Source of the DNA: Candidatus Bathyarchaeota archaeon | GTDB taxonomy: Archaea; Thermoproteota; Bathyarchaeia; TCS64 | NCBI GenBank assembly: GCA_030613835.1 | Contig: JAUWLH010000072.1 | Span: 1 to 7,398, forward strand | Direction: 5' to 3' | Length of the DNA stretch: 7,398 bases | Shown: positions 1 through 6,516 of the stretch, piece after piece | How the letters are laid out: every line of letters starts with the position of its first letter | How positions within the stretch are numbered: position 1 is the stretch's first letter | The notes under the pieces: model-generated | Seen by the model: only the letters and a program-made list of their open reading frames with translations | Database searches by the model: none | Told to the model about the DNA's origin: nothing | Translations under genes and position numbers: made by a program

Positions 1-1
1 C

Positions 2-490
2 AACCAGATATGCGCCATAGGCGTTCTCCCACTCGTGGAGCTCCTGGAGAAGGGGGTAACCGTTGGGATAGGCACCGATGGGGCTCCCCAGAACGACAGC
101 CTTGATATGTACAGGGACATGAGACAGGCCGTCCTCCTCCAGAGGATCACAAAGATGAAGGCGGACGCTGTAAGCCACCTTGACGCGTTCAGGATGGCCA
201 CGGTCTCAGGAGCAGCGATGCTGGGGTACGAGAACCTCGGAAGCATTCACGGTGGCCAGATCGCTGACCTCACCGCTGTAAGGATCAAAGGCAACCACTT
301 CCTGACGCCGCTCTACGAGCCGCTGGAGACACTCGTCTACGCGGGCTCAGGCGGCAGGGATACCGCATGGACGATGGTTGACGGTAAAATGGTCTACGAT
401 AACGGCATGTTCCCAACGATTGACGCAGAGGCGATAGTTAGCCACGTAGCTGACGCAGCTAAACGCATCAAGCATCACATAGTGTTCTAG
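2..490 (+). CDS. Amidohydrolase-family protein (deaminase/chlorohydrolase type), C-terminal part
   Basis: The frame is already open at the left edge, so the N-terminal half is outside the window. The visible part starts with a helix and strand leading to GIGTDGAPQND. In metal-dependent amidohydrolases of the MTA/SAH deaminase, TrzA/AtzA and SsnA group, the Asp of this TDG motif (codon 77-79) is the last metal ligand and proton shuttle. The rest follows the family pattern: a helical SLDMYRDMRQAV stretch, a segment resembling 'AT.GAA.LG', then the C-terminal beta-sandwich signature GSIHGGQIADL and MVDGKMVYDNG. The HxH metal motif lies upstream and cannot be checked. Likely a cytosolic hydrolase acting on a C-N (or C-halogen) bond of a heterocycle; substrate unknown. 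Its stop codon is 8 bases before the ATG of the reductive-dehalogenase-like gene, which implies cotranscription. Confidence 0.85.
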   Translation, partial: NQICAIGVLPLVELLEKGVTVGIGTDGAPQNDSLDMYRDMRQAVLLQRITKMKADAVSHLDAFRMATVSGAAMLGYENLGSIHGGQIADLTAVRIKGNHFLTPLYEPLETLVYAGSGGRDTAWTMVDGKMVYDNGMFPTIDAEAIVSHVADAAKRIKHHIVF

Positions 491-495
491 TGATC
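490..495 (+). promoter_or_regulatory. Ribosome-binding sequence GTGATC for the reductive-dehalogenase-like gene
   Basis: GTGATC lies 3 bases before ATG 499. It pairs with the GATCAC part of the usual 16S 3' end (GATCACCTCC), in the register expected for an extended Shine-Dalgarno. This favours ATG 499 over the in-frame GTG at 490, which overlaps the preceding stop codon by one base and has no such sequence before it. Confidence 0.45.
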
Positions 496-498
496 ACC

Positions 499-1662
499 AT
501 GCCCAAGAATACTTTTGACGAGCTATACCCAGTAAAGGACGACTATGAGAGGTTCGACGCCAGAGAAACTGCGTTCGGTCAGGCACTCAAGAAGACGGGC
601 AAGATGCTCCAGTTCTCCTCCCTAGAATCCAAGGCGGGCAGGATGCTCTCTGGCAGGAAGGGTTTTACGCTCCTGGATTACGCGTTCCACGACGCCGCCG
701 GGATGTACGAGACGCCCTTCGGGGAACGTCACACCCAGGACAGTGGATTCTATAAGTGGCAGAGTTTAGGTGTGGCAAAGAAGTACCCGGGCGTCGGTAA
801 ATGGGAGGTATCTCTCGAGGAGGCATCTAAGGCAGTCAGTAAGGCGTGTAAGTTTTACGGTGCCGGTGATGTTGGGTTCGCCCCGCTTGACAAACGGTGG
901 GTTTGTAGTCACACGAGGTACGGCAAGCCCATCGTGTTCGAGGACGTGGAGGAAGGGTACACCACCGAGGAGAAAGCGGTCATCCCCGAGAGCCACAAGT
1001 GGGTTATCGCGTTGACTGTCCCGATGGATCTAGAGAATTTCATGCACACGCCCTCCGCCACCGAGTCCGTATCAGGACTAGGGTATAGCCAGATGCATAT
1101 CCTCGGTGGAATGGTGGCCGAGTTCATCAGGGGTCTCGGGTACCACGCGGTCCCATGCGGTAACGACACAGCCCTCAGCGTTCCCATCGCTATCCAAGCA
1201 GGGTTGGGTCATCTTGGCAGGCACGGCAGGCTCATCACTTGGAAGCACGGCAGTATGTGCAGGATACTCAAGGTCTTCACTGATCTGCCCTTGGCGCAAA
1301 GCCCGATGGCCTCTGGCGGGATCGTGGAGTTCTGCGAGGACTGCAAGAAATGCGCCAAGCACTGCCCAAGCCAATCAATATCAAACGGCAAGCGTAGCTA
1401 CGAGACGGTGAGCGACGCCAACAACCCTGGGGTCCTCAAATGGTATGTGGACGCCGAGGGCTGCCTGGACTACTGGAACGTCGTTGAGTCCGGGTGCGGC
1501 ATCTGCTTCAGGGTATGCTCCTTCAACAAGAAACCGGGGCTACACCACGATGTGGTCAAGTGGTTCATAAGAAACATACCTGCTCTGAACAAGTTTTGGG
1601 TCTGGTCTGATGACCTCATGGGCTATGGAAAAAGAGTGCCCCCTGAGAAGTTCTGGGAGTAG
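499..1662 (+). CDS. Reductive-dehalogenase-like corrinoid/iron-sulfur protein, cytosolic type
   Basis: 387 residues from ATG 499 (390 from GTG 490; numbering below uses the GTG start). The C-terminal third has two 4Fe-4S motifs: FCEDCKKCAKHCP (Cys 282, 285, 288, 292; CX2CX2CX3CP) and Cys 325, 336, 339, 343 (CX10CX2CX3C), the RdhA arrangement. Upstream lie GLGYSQM (Tyr 199, the likely equivalent of the catalytic Tyr), EFIRGLGYHAVPCGND, AGLGHLGRHGRLIT and FTDLPL, all typical of the cobamide-binding reductive dehalogenase fold. QueG is the main relative; QueG-type RYA...DYH motifs are not seen. There is no twin-arginine signal or transmembrane segment and no RdhB-like membrane anchor nearby, so it should act in the cytosol with soluble electron donors rather than in membrane-bound organohalide respiration. 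It probably shares an operon with the preceding amidohydrolase. The substrate, and whether it is halogenated at all, is unknown. Confidence 0.85.
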   Translation: MPKNTFDELYPVKDDYERFDARETAFGQALKKTGKMLQFSSLESKAGRMLSGRKGFTLLDYAFHDAAGMYETPFGERHTQDSGFYKWQSLGVAKKYPGVGKWEVSLEEASKAVSKACKFYGAGDVGFAPLDKRWVCSHTRYGKPIVFEDVEEGYTTEEKAVIPESHKWVIALTVPMDLENFMHTPSATESVSGLGYSQMHILGGMVAEFIRGLGYHAVPCGNDTALSVPIAIQAGLGHLGRHGRLITWKHGSMCRILKVFTDLPLAQSPMASGGIVEFCEDCKKCAKHCPSQSISNGKRSYETVSDANNPGVLKWYVDAEGCLDYWNVVESGCGICFRVCSFNKKPGLHHDVVKWFIRNIPALNKFWVWSDDLMGYGKRVPPEKFWE

Positions 1663-1690
1663 CCCTCCTCATATCGAGTTGTTGCGCGAC

Positions 1691-2866
1691 TTAGTCTGGG
1701 GCATTCCCCGATCCGGACTGATGTACAGTAATCTGGATGATAACTGCAGCCAGGACGGACATGATCGTTAGTATTGTACCCAGCGTCTGCCAATCCGTCA
1801 CCAGCAGTATGACTCCGAGGGCCCCCCCTATGGTGTAACCGAGGTTGGACGCCGCGTTGTGAAGGCTCATCATTGAGCCCTTTGCCTTGGCTTGCTGGAG
1901 ACTTAGGGTGTTGTGAGCGTTGTAACGGAACGCATCGAGGAGGTTACCCGCGAGTATGGCCGCGGTGGCAATCGCTAGGGTGGGCGCGATGTTGTACGCT
2001 ATTGTGCAGACGCTGGTGCCCAACAATCCGAGAATGGTTGTGAACCTAGAACCCAGTTTAGAGAGGACGGGGGCCGTCAGGTAGCTCCCGGTTATGAACA
2101 TAACCGCGGTACCCGTGAATATGTATCCGGTTTGGACAGTGCCTATCTGGAATGTCTCCTTAATGAAGCTGAAGCACCAGAAATAAAGTCCCTGGATAGC
2201 CGCTGAGGCAAATAGGTTGCTCAGTAGACACCCAACGGCGCTCCTATTAGAGATGATCTCCCGTATCCCCGAGGCGATGTCCCTTGACCCCTTGTTTTCT
2301 GTGTCTGGAAGGGCAAAGTAGGTGAAGATCAAACCAAGAGCACCCAAGGTACCAGCGAACCCGATATACGCAAGCCTCCAGCCACCGACCGCTGCTATCT
2401 GACCAACGATGGTTCCCCCCAACAGGAACCCGAAACCACCACCCATCCCCAGGAGGCTTATGGCCCTCCCCTGCTCGGCCTCAGAGAAATATTCCGCGAT
2501 GAGAGTCGTTGTCATGGGAACCACGATGGCCATACCTGCCCCTGTGAGAACGGTGGCCAGGAGCAGCACGGAAAAGCTGGGGGAAAGGCTGCTGGCGACC
2601 GCCGATGCAGCTATGACCAGGAGCCCGACCGTGAGTAAACGTTTGTAGTTGTACCGCGACGAAATGAATGTCATTGCGATACTGCCGAGGAACGCAACGA
2701 TACTGGCGGTTGTTCTGATCTGTCCACCGATCCCGATAGGGATATTGAGGTCATTACTAATCTCCGTGAGCAGCACCGCTGCCACGATGGACGGCGGGTA
2801 AGTGCTCAGAGTGGCTATAAGAAGCGATGGTAGGATGAGCCTGTTGCGTTTGTTCTCCTTCACCAT
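1691..2866 (-). CDS. Major facilitator superfamily transporter, 12 membrane helices
   Basis: 391 residues, a normal MFS length, with alternating hydrophobic segments consistent with two six-helix halves and a hydrophilic central loop around residues 186-206 (LPDTENKGSRDIASGIREI). SSRYNYKRLLTVG (69-81) stands where the helix 2-3 loop motif A lies, in degenerate form. GAGMAIVVPMTTTLIAEYF (109-127) and the glycine-rich GMGGGFGFLLGG (140-151) fit helices 4 and 5; the latter recalls antiporter motif C but without its GP pair. The overall look is of a drug/proton antiporter (DHA1) or sugar-efflux type carrier; the substrate cannot be inferred. It converges tail to tail with the reductive-dehalogenase-like gene, with 28 bases between. 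ATG 2866 follows an AT-rich leader without a Shine-Dalgarno. The nearest upstream gene in the same direction is a small winged-helix protein, a candidate regulator. Confidence 0.88.
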   Translation of the reverse strand: MVKENKRNRLILPSLLIATLSTYPPSIVAAVLLTEISNDLNIPIGIGGQIRTTASIVAFLGSIAMTFISSRYNYKRLLTVGLLVIAASAVASSLSPSFSVLLLATVLTGAGMAIVVPMTTTLIAEYFSEAEQGRAISLLGMGGGFGFLLGGTIVGQIAAVGGWRLAYIGFAGTLGALGLIFTYFALPDTENKGSRDIASGIREIISNRSAVGCLLSNLFASAAIQGLYFWCFSFIKETFQIGTVQTGYIFTGTAVMFITGSYLTAPVLSKLGSRFTTILGLLGTSVCTIAYNIAPTLAIATAAILAGNLLDAFRYNAHNTLSLQQAKAKGSMMSLHNAASNLGYTIGGALGVILLVTDWQTLGTILTIMSVLAAVIIQITVHQSGSGNAPD

Positions 2867-2891
2867 ATTGATTCAATGATTTGATGTTGCG

Positions 2892-2933
2892 GATGTTTAC
2901 ATCTTACGGTCTCTTAACGGGTATACCCTAAGA
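2892..2933. promoter_or_regulatory. Two DNA palindromes upstream of the MFS gene (possible operators)
   Basis: GATGTTTACATC (2892-2903) has 5-base arms around TT. GGGTATACCC (2919-2928) is a perfect 10-base palindrome, itself flanked by TCTTA (2912-2916) and TAAGA (2929-2933), which are also complementary, with two unpaired bases (AC) on one side. They lie 26-67 bases before the MFS start codon, where an archaeal promoter and its operators would sit. A TATA-like GTTAAGAG on the minus strand (around 2912-2918) overlaps the second dyad. No repressor is proven. Confidence 0.45.
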
Positions 2934-3045
2934 TAGTTACCTCTTTACCATCTCTGGATATCACCGCGGTAGCTCCAGGAATTAGCAGGTTAAGCTGTGC
3001 CTCGTGAGTTCATGGCGGAGAACTTTTTATTCCTCCAGTTTAGGT

Positions 3046-3055
3046 TTATCGATAA
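3046..3055. repeat. 10-base perfect palindrome TTATCGATAA
   Basis: TTATCGATAA is its own reverse complement and ends 3 bases from the stop codon of the winged-helix gene, at the start of the 190-base gap before the MFS gene. It could be a protein-binding site or chance. The rest of that gap (2934-3045) shows no convincing gene; a GGAGG on the minus strand near 3031-3035 is not followed by a usable reading frame. Confidence 0.35.
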
Positions 3056-3058
3056 GAA

Positions 3059-3256
3059 TTAGACTAGCAAATAGCTGGCTGTGGCAGCCTCGTAGTTAAC
3101 CATTCCCCTCTCGACTAGAGAAAACAGCGCGGACCTGATCTGCCTCTTACTCAGGGTCACGTGGAACTGTATCTCACTGATCCTGGCCTTTCCCTCCTCT
3201 AGCAGTAACACGAGGGTCACCTTGTCCATGTTAGTGATTTTCTTTAGCTGTTCCAT
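3059..3256 (-). CDS. Small winged helix-turn-helix protein, putative transcription regulator
   Basis: 65 residues. The predicted layout is a short N-terminal segment, helix 1 DKVTLVLLLEEG, helix 2 ISEIQFHVT, recognition helix SKRQIRSALFSLVERG, and a two-strand wing MVNYEAATASYLLV. This is the order of a minimal wHTH of the MarR/ArsR/TrmB kind, with no ligand or dimerisation domain. Start ATG 3256 is supported by TGATC five bases upstream (TGATCACACATG) and a TATA box at the right distance; Met 10 (3229) is an alternative. The next gene downstream in the same direction is the MFS transporter, 192 bases away and behind palindromes, so regulation of that gene is plausible but inferred. Codon use and clean secondary structure make it likely real despite its size. 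Confidence 0.72.
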   Translation of the reverse strand: MEQLKKITNMDKVTLVLLLEEGKARISEIQFHVTLSKRQIRSALFSLVERGMVNYEAATASYLLV

Positions 3257-3288
3257 GTGTGATCAGCGTCTACAGCCTGAGGTCTGAG

Positions 3289-3295
3289 ATATAAA
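3289..3295 (-). promoter_or_regulatory. TATA box for the winged-helix gene
   Basis: The minus strand reads TTTATAT here, 33-39 bases before ATG 3256. With the usual archaeal spacing of 26-27 bases from box centre to transcription start, the mRNA would begin near 3265, giving a leader of about 8 bases that contains the TGATC sequence. Confidence 0.5.
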
Positions 3296-3335
3296 CATTG
3301 TCGCCACTCAACGACCCCCCTTTCGGCGTTTGACG

Positions 3336-3344
3336 AAGAAAAAG
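3336..3344 (-). terminator. Likely U-rich archaeal terminator of the GH172 gene
   Basis: On the minus strand this is CTTTTTCTT, beginning about 26 bases after the GH172 stop codon. Archaeal RNA polymerase commonly terminates at such T-rich tracts without a hairpin. It separates the GH172 transcript from the winged-helix gene, which has its own TATA box just beyond. Confidence 0.4.
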
Positions 3345-3369
3345 ACCGGAATGGATCAAGAAACTGAGC

Positions 3370-4518
3370 CTAGGGATACCTCTCCACTAACTTTTTCAGC
3401 TCCTCGTACCTGGCTGACATGATAATGTCCTCAGTCACGCCTAGAACTGAGTCAGGGTCAACCCTGAGCCTGTACCTGAGCTGAGCAGCTTTGTGGAGAA
3501 CTGTTCTCCTCTCTATGTTCTCAGGTGTATCAGTGTGAAGCTCAGTCATTAGGTAACCCGGGACTTCAGAGAGCGGCTCCAGAGCCTTCGCGTCCTTGAT
3601 GGGATCCCAGGGCTTGTGGGGCTCTGTCTGGTACCAAAGCGCCACGCTGCTGTAGTCCTCCTGAAGGATGTTACCGTGGCAGTGCTCCATGGTGACCCTT
3701 ATTGATTTACTGAATATGATGGGGTCGGGCACGTGGTGCCGATAGGCCGAGACCTTGGCGTTCTCCTTATCAAACAGGGTTAACCCATGGAACGGTGCCG
3801 CGAACTCGCCGTTAAGGAAGTACCATGCACCCTGAAAGTAGTCCTCGGTTCCTGTGCCGTAGATGCTGGGTTCGTCTTCTCCATCGATGTAGATCATCTC
3901 GTCGCCCTCCAGGAAGACGAGACTCCCCTTGACGTAGCTCTGCATGCTCATGAGGCAGCCAACGAAATGACCCTCACCCTCGGCGTCCAGTATTAGATAG
4001 TTTTCATCAATAGTCGTGGGGTTCTCTCTTCTCCATTGAGCGTGGAAACGAGTTGGCGCGACCTCTTTGGTCTCCTGGTACTGGATGTTGTAGTAGAGAT
4101 GGCTGATGGGTGTGTTGCCGAGGTTCAGAAGTTCAAGGTGAGCACAATCGGAGTACGGCATGGGCCAGTAGCTGTGGAATCCGCCGCTGGTCATGCCCTG
4201 CATTAACGCCGTGTGATGCCTGTATTCTGCAAAGCCGCAGCCGAACATGTCCCCGAACGGCACCTCGACGCTGGGGCGGTCCTCGTCATCCCATGTGTAC
4301 CTGAGAATCGCGTTTCTGAGCAACAACGGGTCCCTGTTCCTGATGGTGAACCAGGCACGGTTGATTACCCCTGATCCCTTCAGGTCTGCGAGGGTCACTA
4401 CCTCACCGGGCTCTACTGAGAGATAATCCCTGTTGCCGTGACCTCTATCGTAACTGCTAATCATCCTTGACCTGCCCTTTTTCAGGCGGGGGATATCCGC
4501 GAGTGATATGAACGCCAT
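3370..4518 (-). CDS. DUF2961 / GH172-family protein, probable intracellular glycoside hydrolase
   Basis: 382 residues, typical for the single-domain family. Recognisable blocks are SSYDRGHGNRDYL (21-33), GSGVINRAWFTI (48-59), PFGDMFG (87-93), a YWPMP block (117-121), and the hallmark IYIDGE...YGTGTEDYF (209-228). Glu 204 (in FLEGDE) and Glu 225 (in GTEDYF) are 21 residues apart, the same spacing I recall for Glu 270 and Glu 291, the catalytic pair of the characterised GH172 alpha-fructofuranosidase/difructose-dianhydride enzyme. That supports a retaining glycoside hydrolase acting on furanosides (fructose- or D-arabinose-type). No signal peptide or membrane segment is visible, so it should be cytosolic; family members assemble as trimers or higher oligomers. 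It has no sugar-transport or sugar-kinase neighbours here, and the MFS transporter is the only possible partner. ATG 4518 is close to a TATA-like GTTAAAG, compatible with a leaderless mRNA. Confidence 0.87.
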   Translation of the reverse strand: MAFISLADIPRLKKGRSRMISSYDRGHGNRDYLSVEPGEVVTLADLKGSGVINRAWFTIRNRDPLLLRNAILRYTWDDEDRPSVEVPFGDMFGCGFAEYRHHTALMQGMTSGGFHSYWPMPYSDCAHLELLNLGNTPISHLYYNIQYQETKEVAPTRFHAQWRRENPTTIDENYLILDAEGEGHFVGCLMSMQSYVKGSLVFLEGDEMIYIDGEDEPSIYGTGTEDYFQGAWYFLNGEFAAPFHGLTLFDKENAKVSAYRHHVPDPIIFSKSIRVTMEHCHGNILQEDYSSVALWYQTEPHKPWDPIKDAKALEPLSEVPGYLMTELHTDTPENIERRTVLHKAAQLRYRLRVDPDSVLGVTEDIIMSARYEELKKLVERYP

Positions 4519-4580
4519 GGAAAACCACTATGACAGGTGGCTTTAACGCTTACTAGGTGGGAAACCGTAAAGGGTGACCC
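4519..4580. promoter_or_regulatory. Divergent promoter region between GH172 and YbaK genes
   Basis: CTTTAAC at 4541-4547 can serve both ways. Read on the minus strand it is GTTAAAG, centred about 26 bases before ATG 4518 (leaderless GH172 mRNA). Read on the plus strand it is a TATA-like box about 53 bases before ATG 4597, giving a leader of roughly 25-30 bases for YbaK. No other candidate box is seen in the gap. Confidence 0.4.
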
Positions 4581-4586
4581 GGAGGT
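4581..4586 (+). promoter_or_regulatory. Shine-Dalgarno GGAGGT of the YbaK-type gene
   Basis: GGAGGT is the strongest Shine-Dalgarno match in the window, 10 bases before ATG 4597. It decides the start: the in-frame GTG at 4537 would add 20 residues that are not family-like and would cover the promoter. A second ATG at 4590, out of frame, is followed at once by TAG. Confidence 0.65.
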
Positions 4587-4596
4587 ATCATGTAGC

Positions 4597-5061
4597 ATGA
4601 GCAAATACGAGGACAAGCTGCGGGTCTTTGTTGCAGAGAACGAGATACAAGCCGAGGTGATATCGTTCGCTCAGGCAACCCACAGCGTCGCGGAGGCGGC
4701 TGCCGCGGTAGGGGCTGACCCCGAGGACTTCGTCAAGAGCATCTGCATGGTGACCATGGGCGGCAAACTCGTCGTGGCCATCGTAAAGGGAGAGAACAGG
4801 GCCAGCACCAGTAGAGTCGGTAAAGCTCTTGAGATCCCTAGGCCCCGGATCGCGAAACCGGACGAGATACTTGAGCTCACCGGCTACCCCGTGGGAGGGA
4901 CGCCAGCCTTCGGATACGAGGCAACATTCTTGATGGACCCAAGGGTGCTTGAAAAAGAGAAGGTCTACTCAGGAGGCGGGTCCGGCAACGCCCTCACGTA
5001 CATGTCCACCGAGGAGATGAAGCGGGTCAGTTGCGCCCAGGTCGCACGGGTCCGCAAGTAA
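4597..5061 (+). CDS. YbaK/EbsC-type aminoacyl-tRNA deacylase (trans-editing protein)
   Basis: 154 residues, the usual size of the free-standing YbaK/ProXp domain. It hydrolyses mischarged aminoacyl-tRNA in the cytosol, protecting proline (or similar) codons from errors. Family features in order: ATHSVAEAAAAVGADPEDFVKS (28-48) with the conserved catalytic-site Lys 47, a strand pair KLVVAIVKGENRAS (57-70), helix VGKALEIPR, the substrate-pocket loop YPVGGTPAFG (97-106), and the C-terminal GGGSGNAL (126-133). All key positions are present, so it should be active. The exact specificity (Cys-tRNAPro, Ala-tRNAPro or other) cannot be told from sequence. It is divergent from GH172 and convergent with the saccharopine-dehydrogenase-like gene, so it is probably transcribed alone. 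Confidence 0.9.
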   Translation: MSKYEDKLRVFVAENEIQAEVISFAQATHSVAEAAAAVGADPEDFVKSICMVTMGGKLVVAIVKGENRASTSRVGKALEIPRPRIAKPDEILELTGYPVGGTPAFGYEATFLMDPRVLEKEKVYSGGGSGNALTYMSTEEMKRVSCAQVARVRK

Positions 5062-5073
5062 ACTGTTACTCAA

Positions 5074-5094
5074 AGCCTAGAGGTGAGCTAGGCT
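5074..5094. terminator. Hairpin between convergent genes, possible bidirectional terminator
   Basis: AGCCTAG (5074-5080) and CTAGGCT (5088-5094) are perfect complements around a 7-base loop. The stem lies 12 bases after the YbaK stop and includes the last codons and stop codon of the oxidoreductase gene coming the other way. There is no T-tract, so termination is inferred from position only. Confidence 0.4.
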
Positions 5095-6269
5095 AGAGAG
5101 TTTCGCTCGTACTCGGTTATCTTGATGTTCCTGGCAGCGAGCTCGCTGAAGAACTTGTCAGTGAACCTCTCGTCGTAGCCCAGCCACGCCGGGTGGATGA
5201 CCCCCGGCTTGTCGAACTCCCCCTTGGCTATCATCTGGGCCACGATGCTGCACGGGAACGCCGTGGTCCTGGCCATGGCGCTGATGTCGTTCTCAAAGTC
5301 GTGCAGGTCGATGAACTCCCAGATGTATGCCTTGGGCTCGTTGTCTTTCTCTCCCCATACCAGCACTTTCTGACATATGGCGTCGCCCTCGCCCGGGTTG
5401 TACTGGAGGTGCTTGTGGCCCAGCGCGATGAAGACATCATAGGGCTTCACCATCTGGCCCCTGACGTTGATCTCGTCCTCGTCAAATAGGTGCATGTCCC
5501 GTAGCTTGTTCCAGAACTCTGCGTGCCCCGGCCACCTGCATGTCTTGCCCACGGCCGTCTTGACGCCCTTCAACCCGAGGTGCTCGATCACGTCGTTTAA
5601 CCCACCTGTTGTGAATGCCTCCGTCTTGCCTATAGGCTCCTGGAACTCGACCTCCTCGGTCTCGCTCAGGTTGTCACTGGTCACCATCTTTCCGTCGACG
5701 AGGACCGTGCTGGACCTCAGGTTACTGTTGACAGCGTATGGCCAGTACCAGCTGATCTTGTACCTCAACGGGTTATCGTATCCCGCCGTCCCCTTCTGCG
5801 GGAAACCGCCGCACCAGACTATCATGCCCTCTGTCTGGTCCAGTCTACGGGCCCCCACCCCGCAGAGAACCCTGTCGATGCCCACGTCCAGGCCGATGTG
5901 GGGCACCACCGATACGCCGGCATCCTTTGCCTTCTCGTGCATGCTGAAAACGGAGCTAAAGCCTGCCGCAACGTCGGCCCAACCGACACCCGCGTCTATG
6001 GCTGCATCGATAGCGGCATCACAGAACGGCCTGGGCAGGGCCGCTGCGACCACGTCGAAGCCCTGCTTCATAAGCTTCACCGTCTCGTTCTTGTTGGTGG
6101 CGTCCAGCTTGAGGACGCTTATCTTCTCGCTGCCAACCCTCTCTGCGAAGACCTTCGCCTGCGCTAAGTTCATGTCGGCTGCAACTATTTCGTCTACGTG
6201 GGACTGGGCGCTCAGGTCCTTGAGGAGACCGTAGCCCATCTTTCCCACGCCTAGGACAAGGACTTTCAT
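5088..6269 (-). CDS. Saccharopine-dehydrogenase-like NAD(P)-dependent oxidoreductase
   Basis: 393 residues, the size of single-chain members (saccharopine dehydrogenase, lysine 6-dehydrogenase, carboxynorspermidine dehydrogenase). The Rossmann motif GVGKMG (Gly 7, 9, 12) opens the chain, and Asp 32 at the end of strand 2 (EIVAADMN) suggests NAD rather than NADP. Other family landmarks: LKLDATNKNE (53-62), DVVAAALPRPF (72-82), GVGWADVAAGFSSVF (94-108), HIGLDVGIDRVLCG (124-137) at the domain junction, then the C-terminal catalytic domain with WCGGFP (152-157) and NPLRYKISWYWP (166-177). Members oxidise or form C-N bonds on amino acids or polyamines by reductive amination; the substrate here is not determined. 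No lysine or polyamine genes lie next to it. ATG 6269 lies about 26 bases from a TATA-like box, suggesting a leaderless transcript. Confidence 0.87.
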   Translation of the reverse strand: MKVLVLGVGKMGYGLLKDLSAQSHVDEIVAADMNLAQAKVFAERVGSEKISVLKLDATNKNETVKLMKQGFDVVAAALPRPFCDAAIDAAIDAGVGWADVAAGFSSVFSMHEKAKDAGVSVVPHIGLDVGIDRVLCGVGARRLDQTEGMIVWCGGFPQKGTAGYDNPLRYKISWYWPYAVNSNLRSSTVLVDGKMVTSDNLSETEEVEFQEPIGKTEAFTTGGLNDVIEHLGLKGVKTAVGKTCRWPGHAEFWNKLRDMHLFDEDEINVRGQMVKPYDVFIALGHKHLQYNPGEGDAICQKVLVWGEKDNEPKAYIWEFIDLHDFENDISAMARTTAFPCSIVAQMIAKGEFDKPGVIHPAWLGYDERFTDKFFSELAARNIKITEYERNSLA

Positions 6270-6291
6270 GGTTGAATGTTAACCTCACCTC

Positions 6292-6298
6292 TATTTAG
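6292..6298 (-). promoter_or_regulatory. TATA box for the saccharopine-dehydrogenase-like gene
   Basis: The minus strand reads CTAAATA, centred 26 bases before ATG 6269, the standard archaeal spacing for transcription starting at the start codon. A GAGGTGA follows the box but lies 14 bases from the ATG, too far to act as a normal ribosome-binding site. Confidence 0.5.
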
Positions 6299-6441
6299 AA
6301 TGTCTAATCCAACGTTAGATGAGCTCTATTATCAGTTCAAGTTCCATTCTCCATTCTCAGATATGTGTATACATCTTGTCCTCCCTCACATTTTTCCAAT
6401 CAGAACCCAGAAAACACGAACTGGCCTCGTCAATGTCAACG

Positions 6442-6463
6442 CATATCAGTAATCATTGATATG
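6442..6463. repeat. Inverted repeat CATATCA-N8-TGATATG, operator-like
   Basis: Two perfect 7-base arms (6442-6448 and 6457-6463) separated by 8 bases, a total of 22 bases or about two helical turns. This is a common geometry for a dimeric DNA-binding protein. It lies about 130 bases before the TATA box of the 6623 gene. A related TGATATCA palindrome follows at 6517-6524. Confidence 0.5.
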
Positions 6464-6516
6464 ACCAAAGACCAAACGCACATCTTCAAGTAACTGAGAA
6501 ACGCACGCTAAGGTGT

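Noticed and set aside
766..1411. Several overlapping frames on both strands
   Set aside because: All are shadows of the reductive-dehalogenase-like gene and have Arg/Ser-rich, pattern-free products.
1697..1708. GGGG-CATT-CCCC hairpin at the end of the MFS gene
   Set aside because: Only a 4-base stem inside coding sequence and without a T-tract; too weak to call a terminator.
4537..4596. Upstream GTG start for the YbaK gene
   Set aside because: It would translate the promoter and the Shine-Dalgarno; GGAGGT directs initiation at 4597 and the extra residues are not family-like.
5467..6234. 255-codon plus-strand reading frame
   Set aside because: Antisense shadow of the saccharopine-dehydrogenase-like gene; the product is Ser/Pro/Thr-rich with no domain, while the minus strand has clear family motifs.
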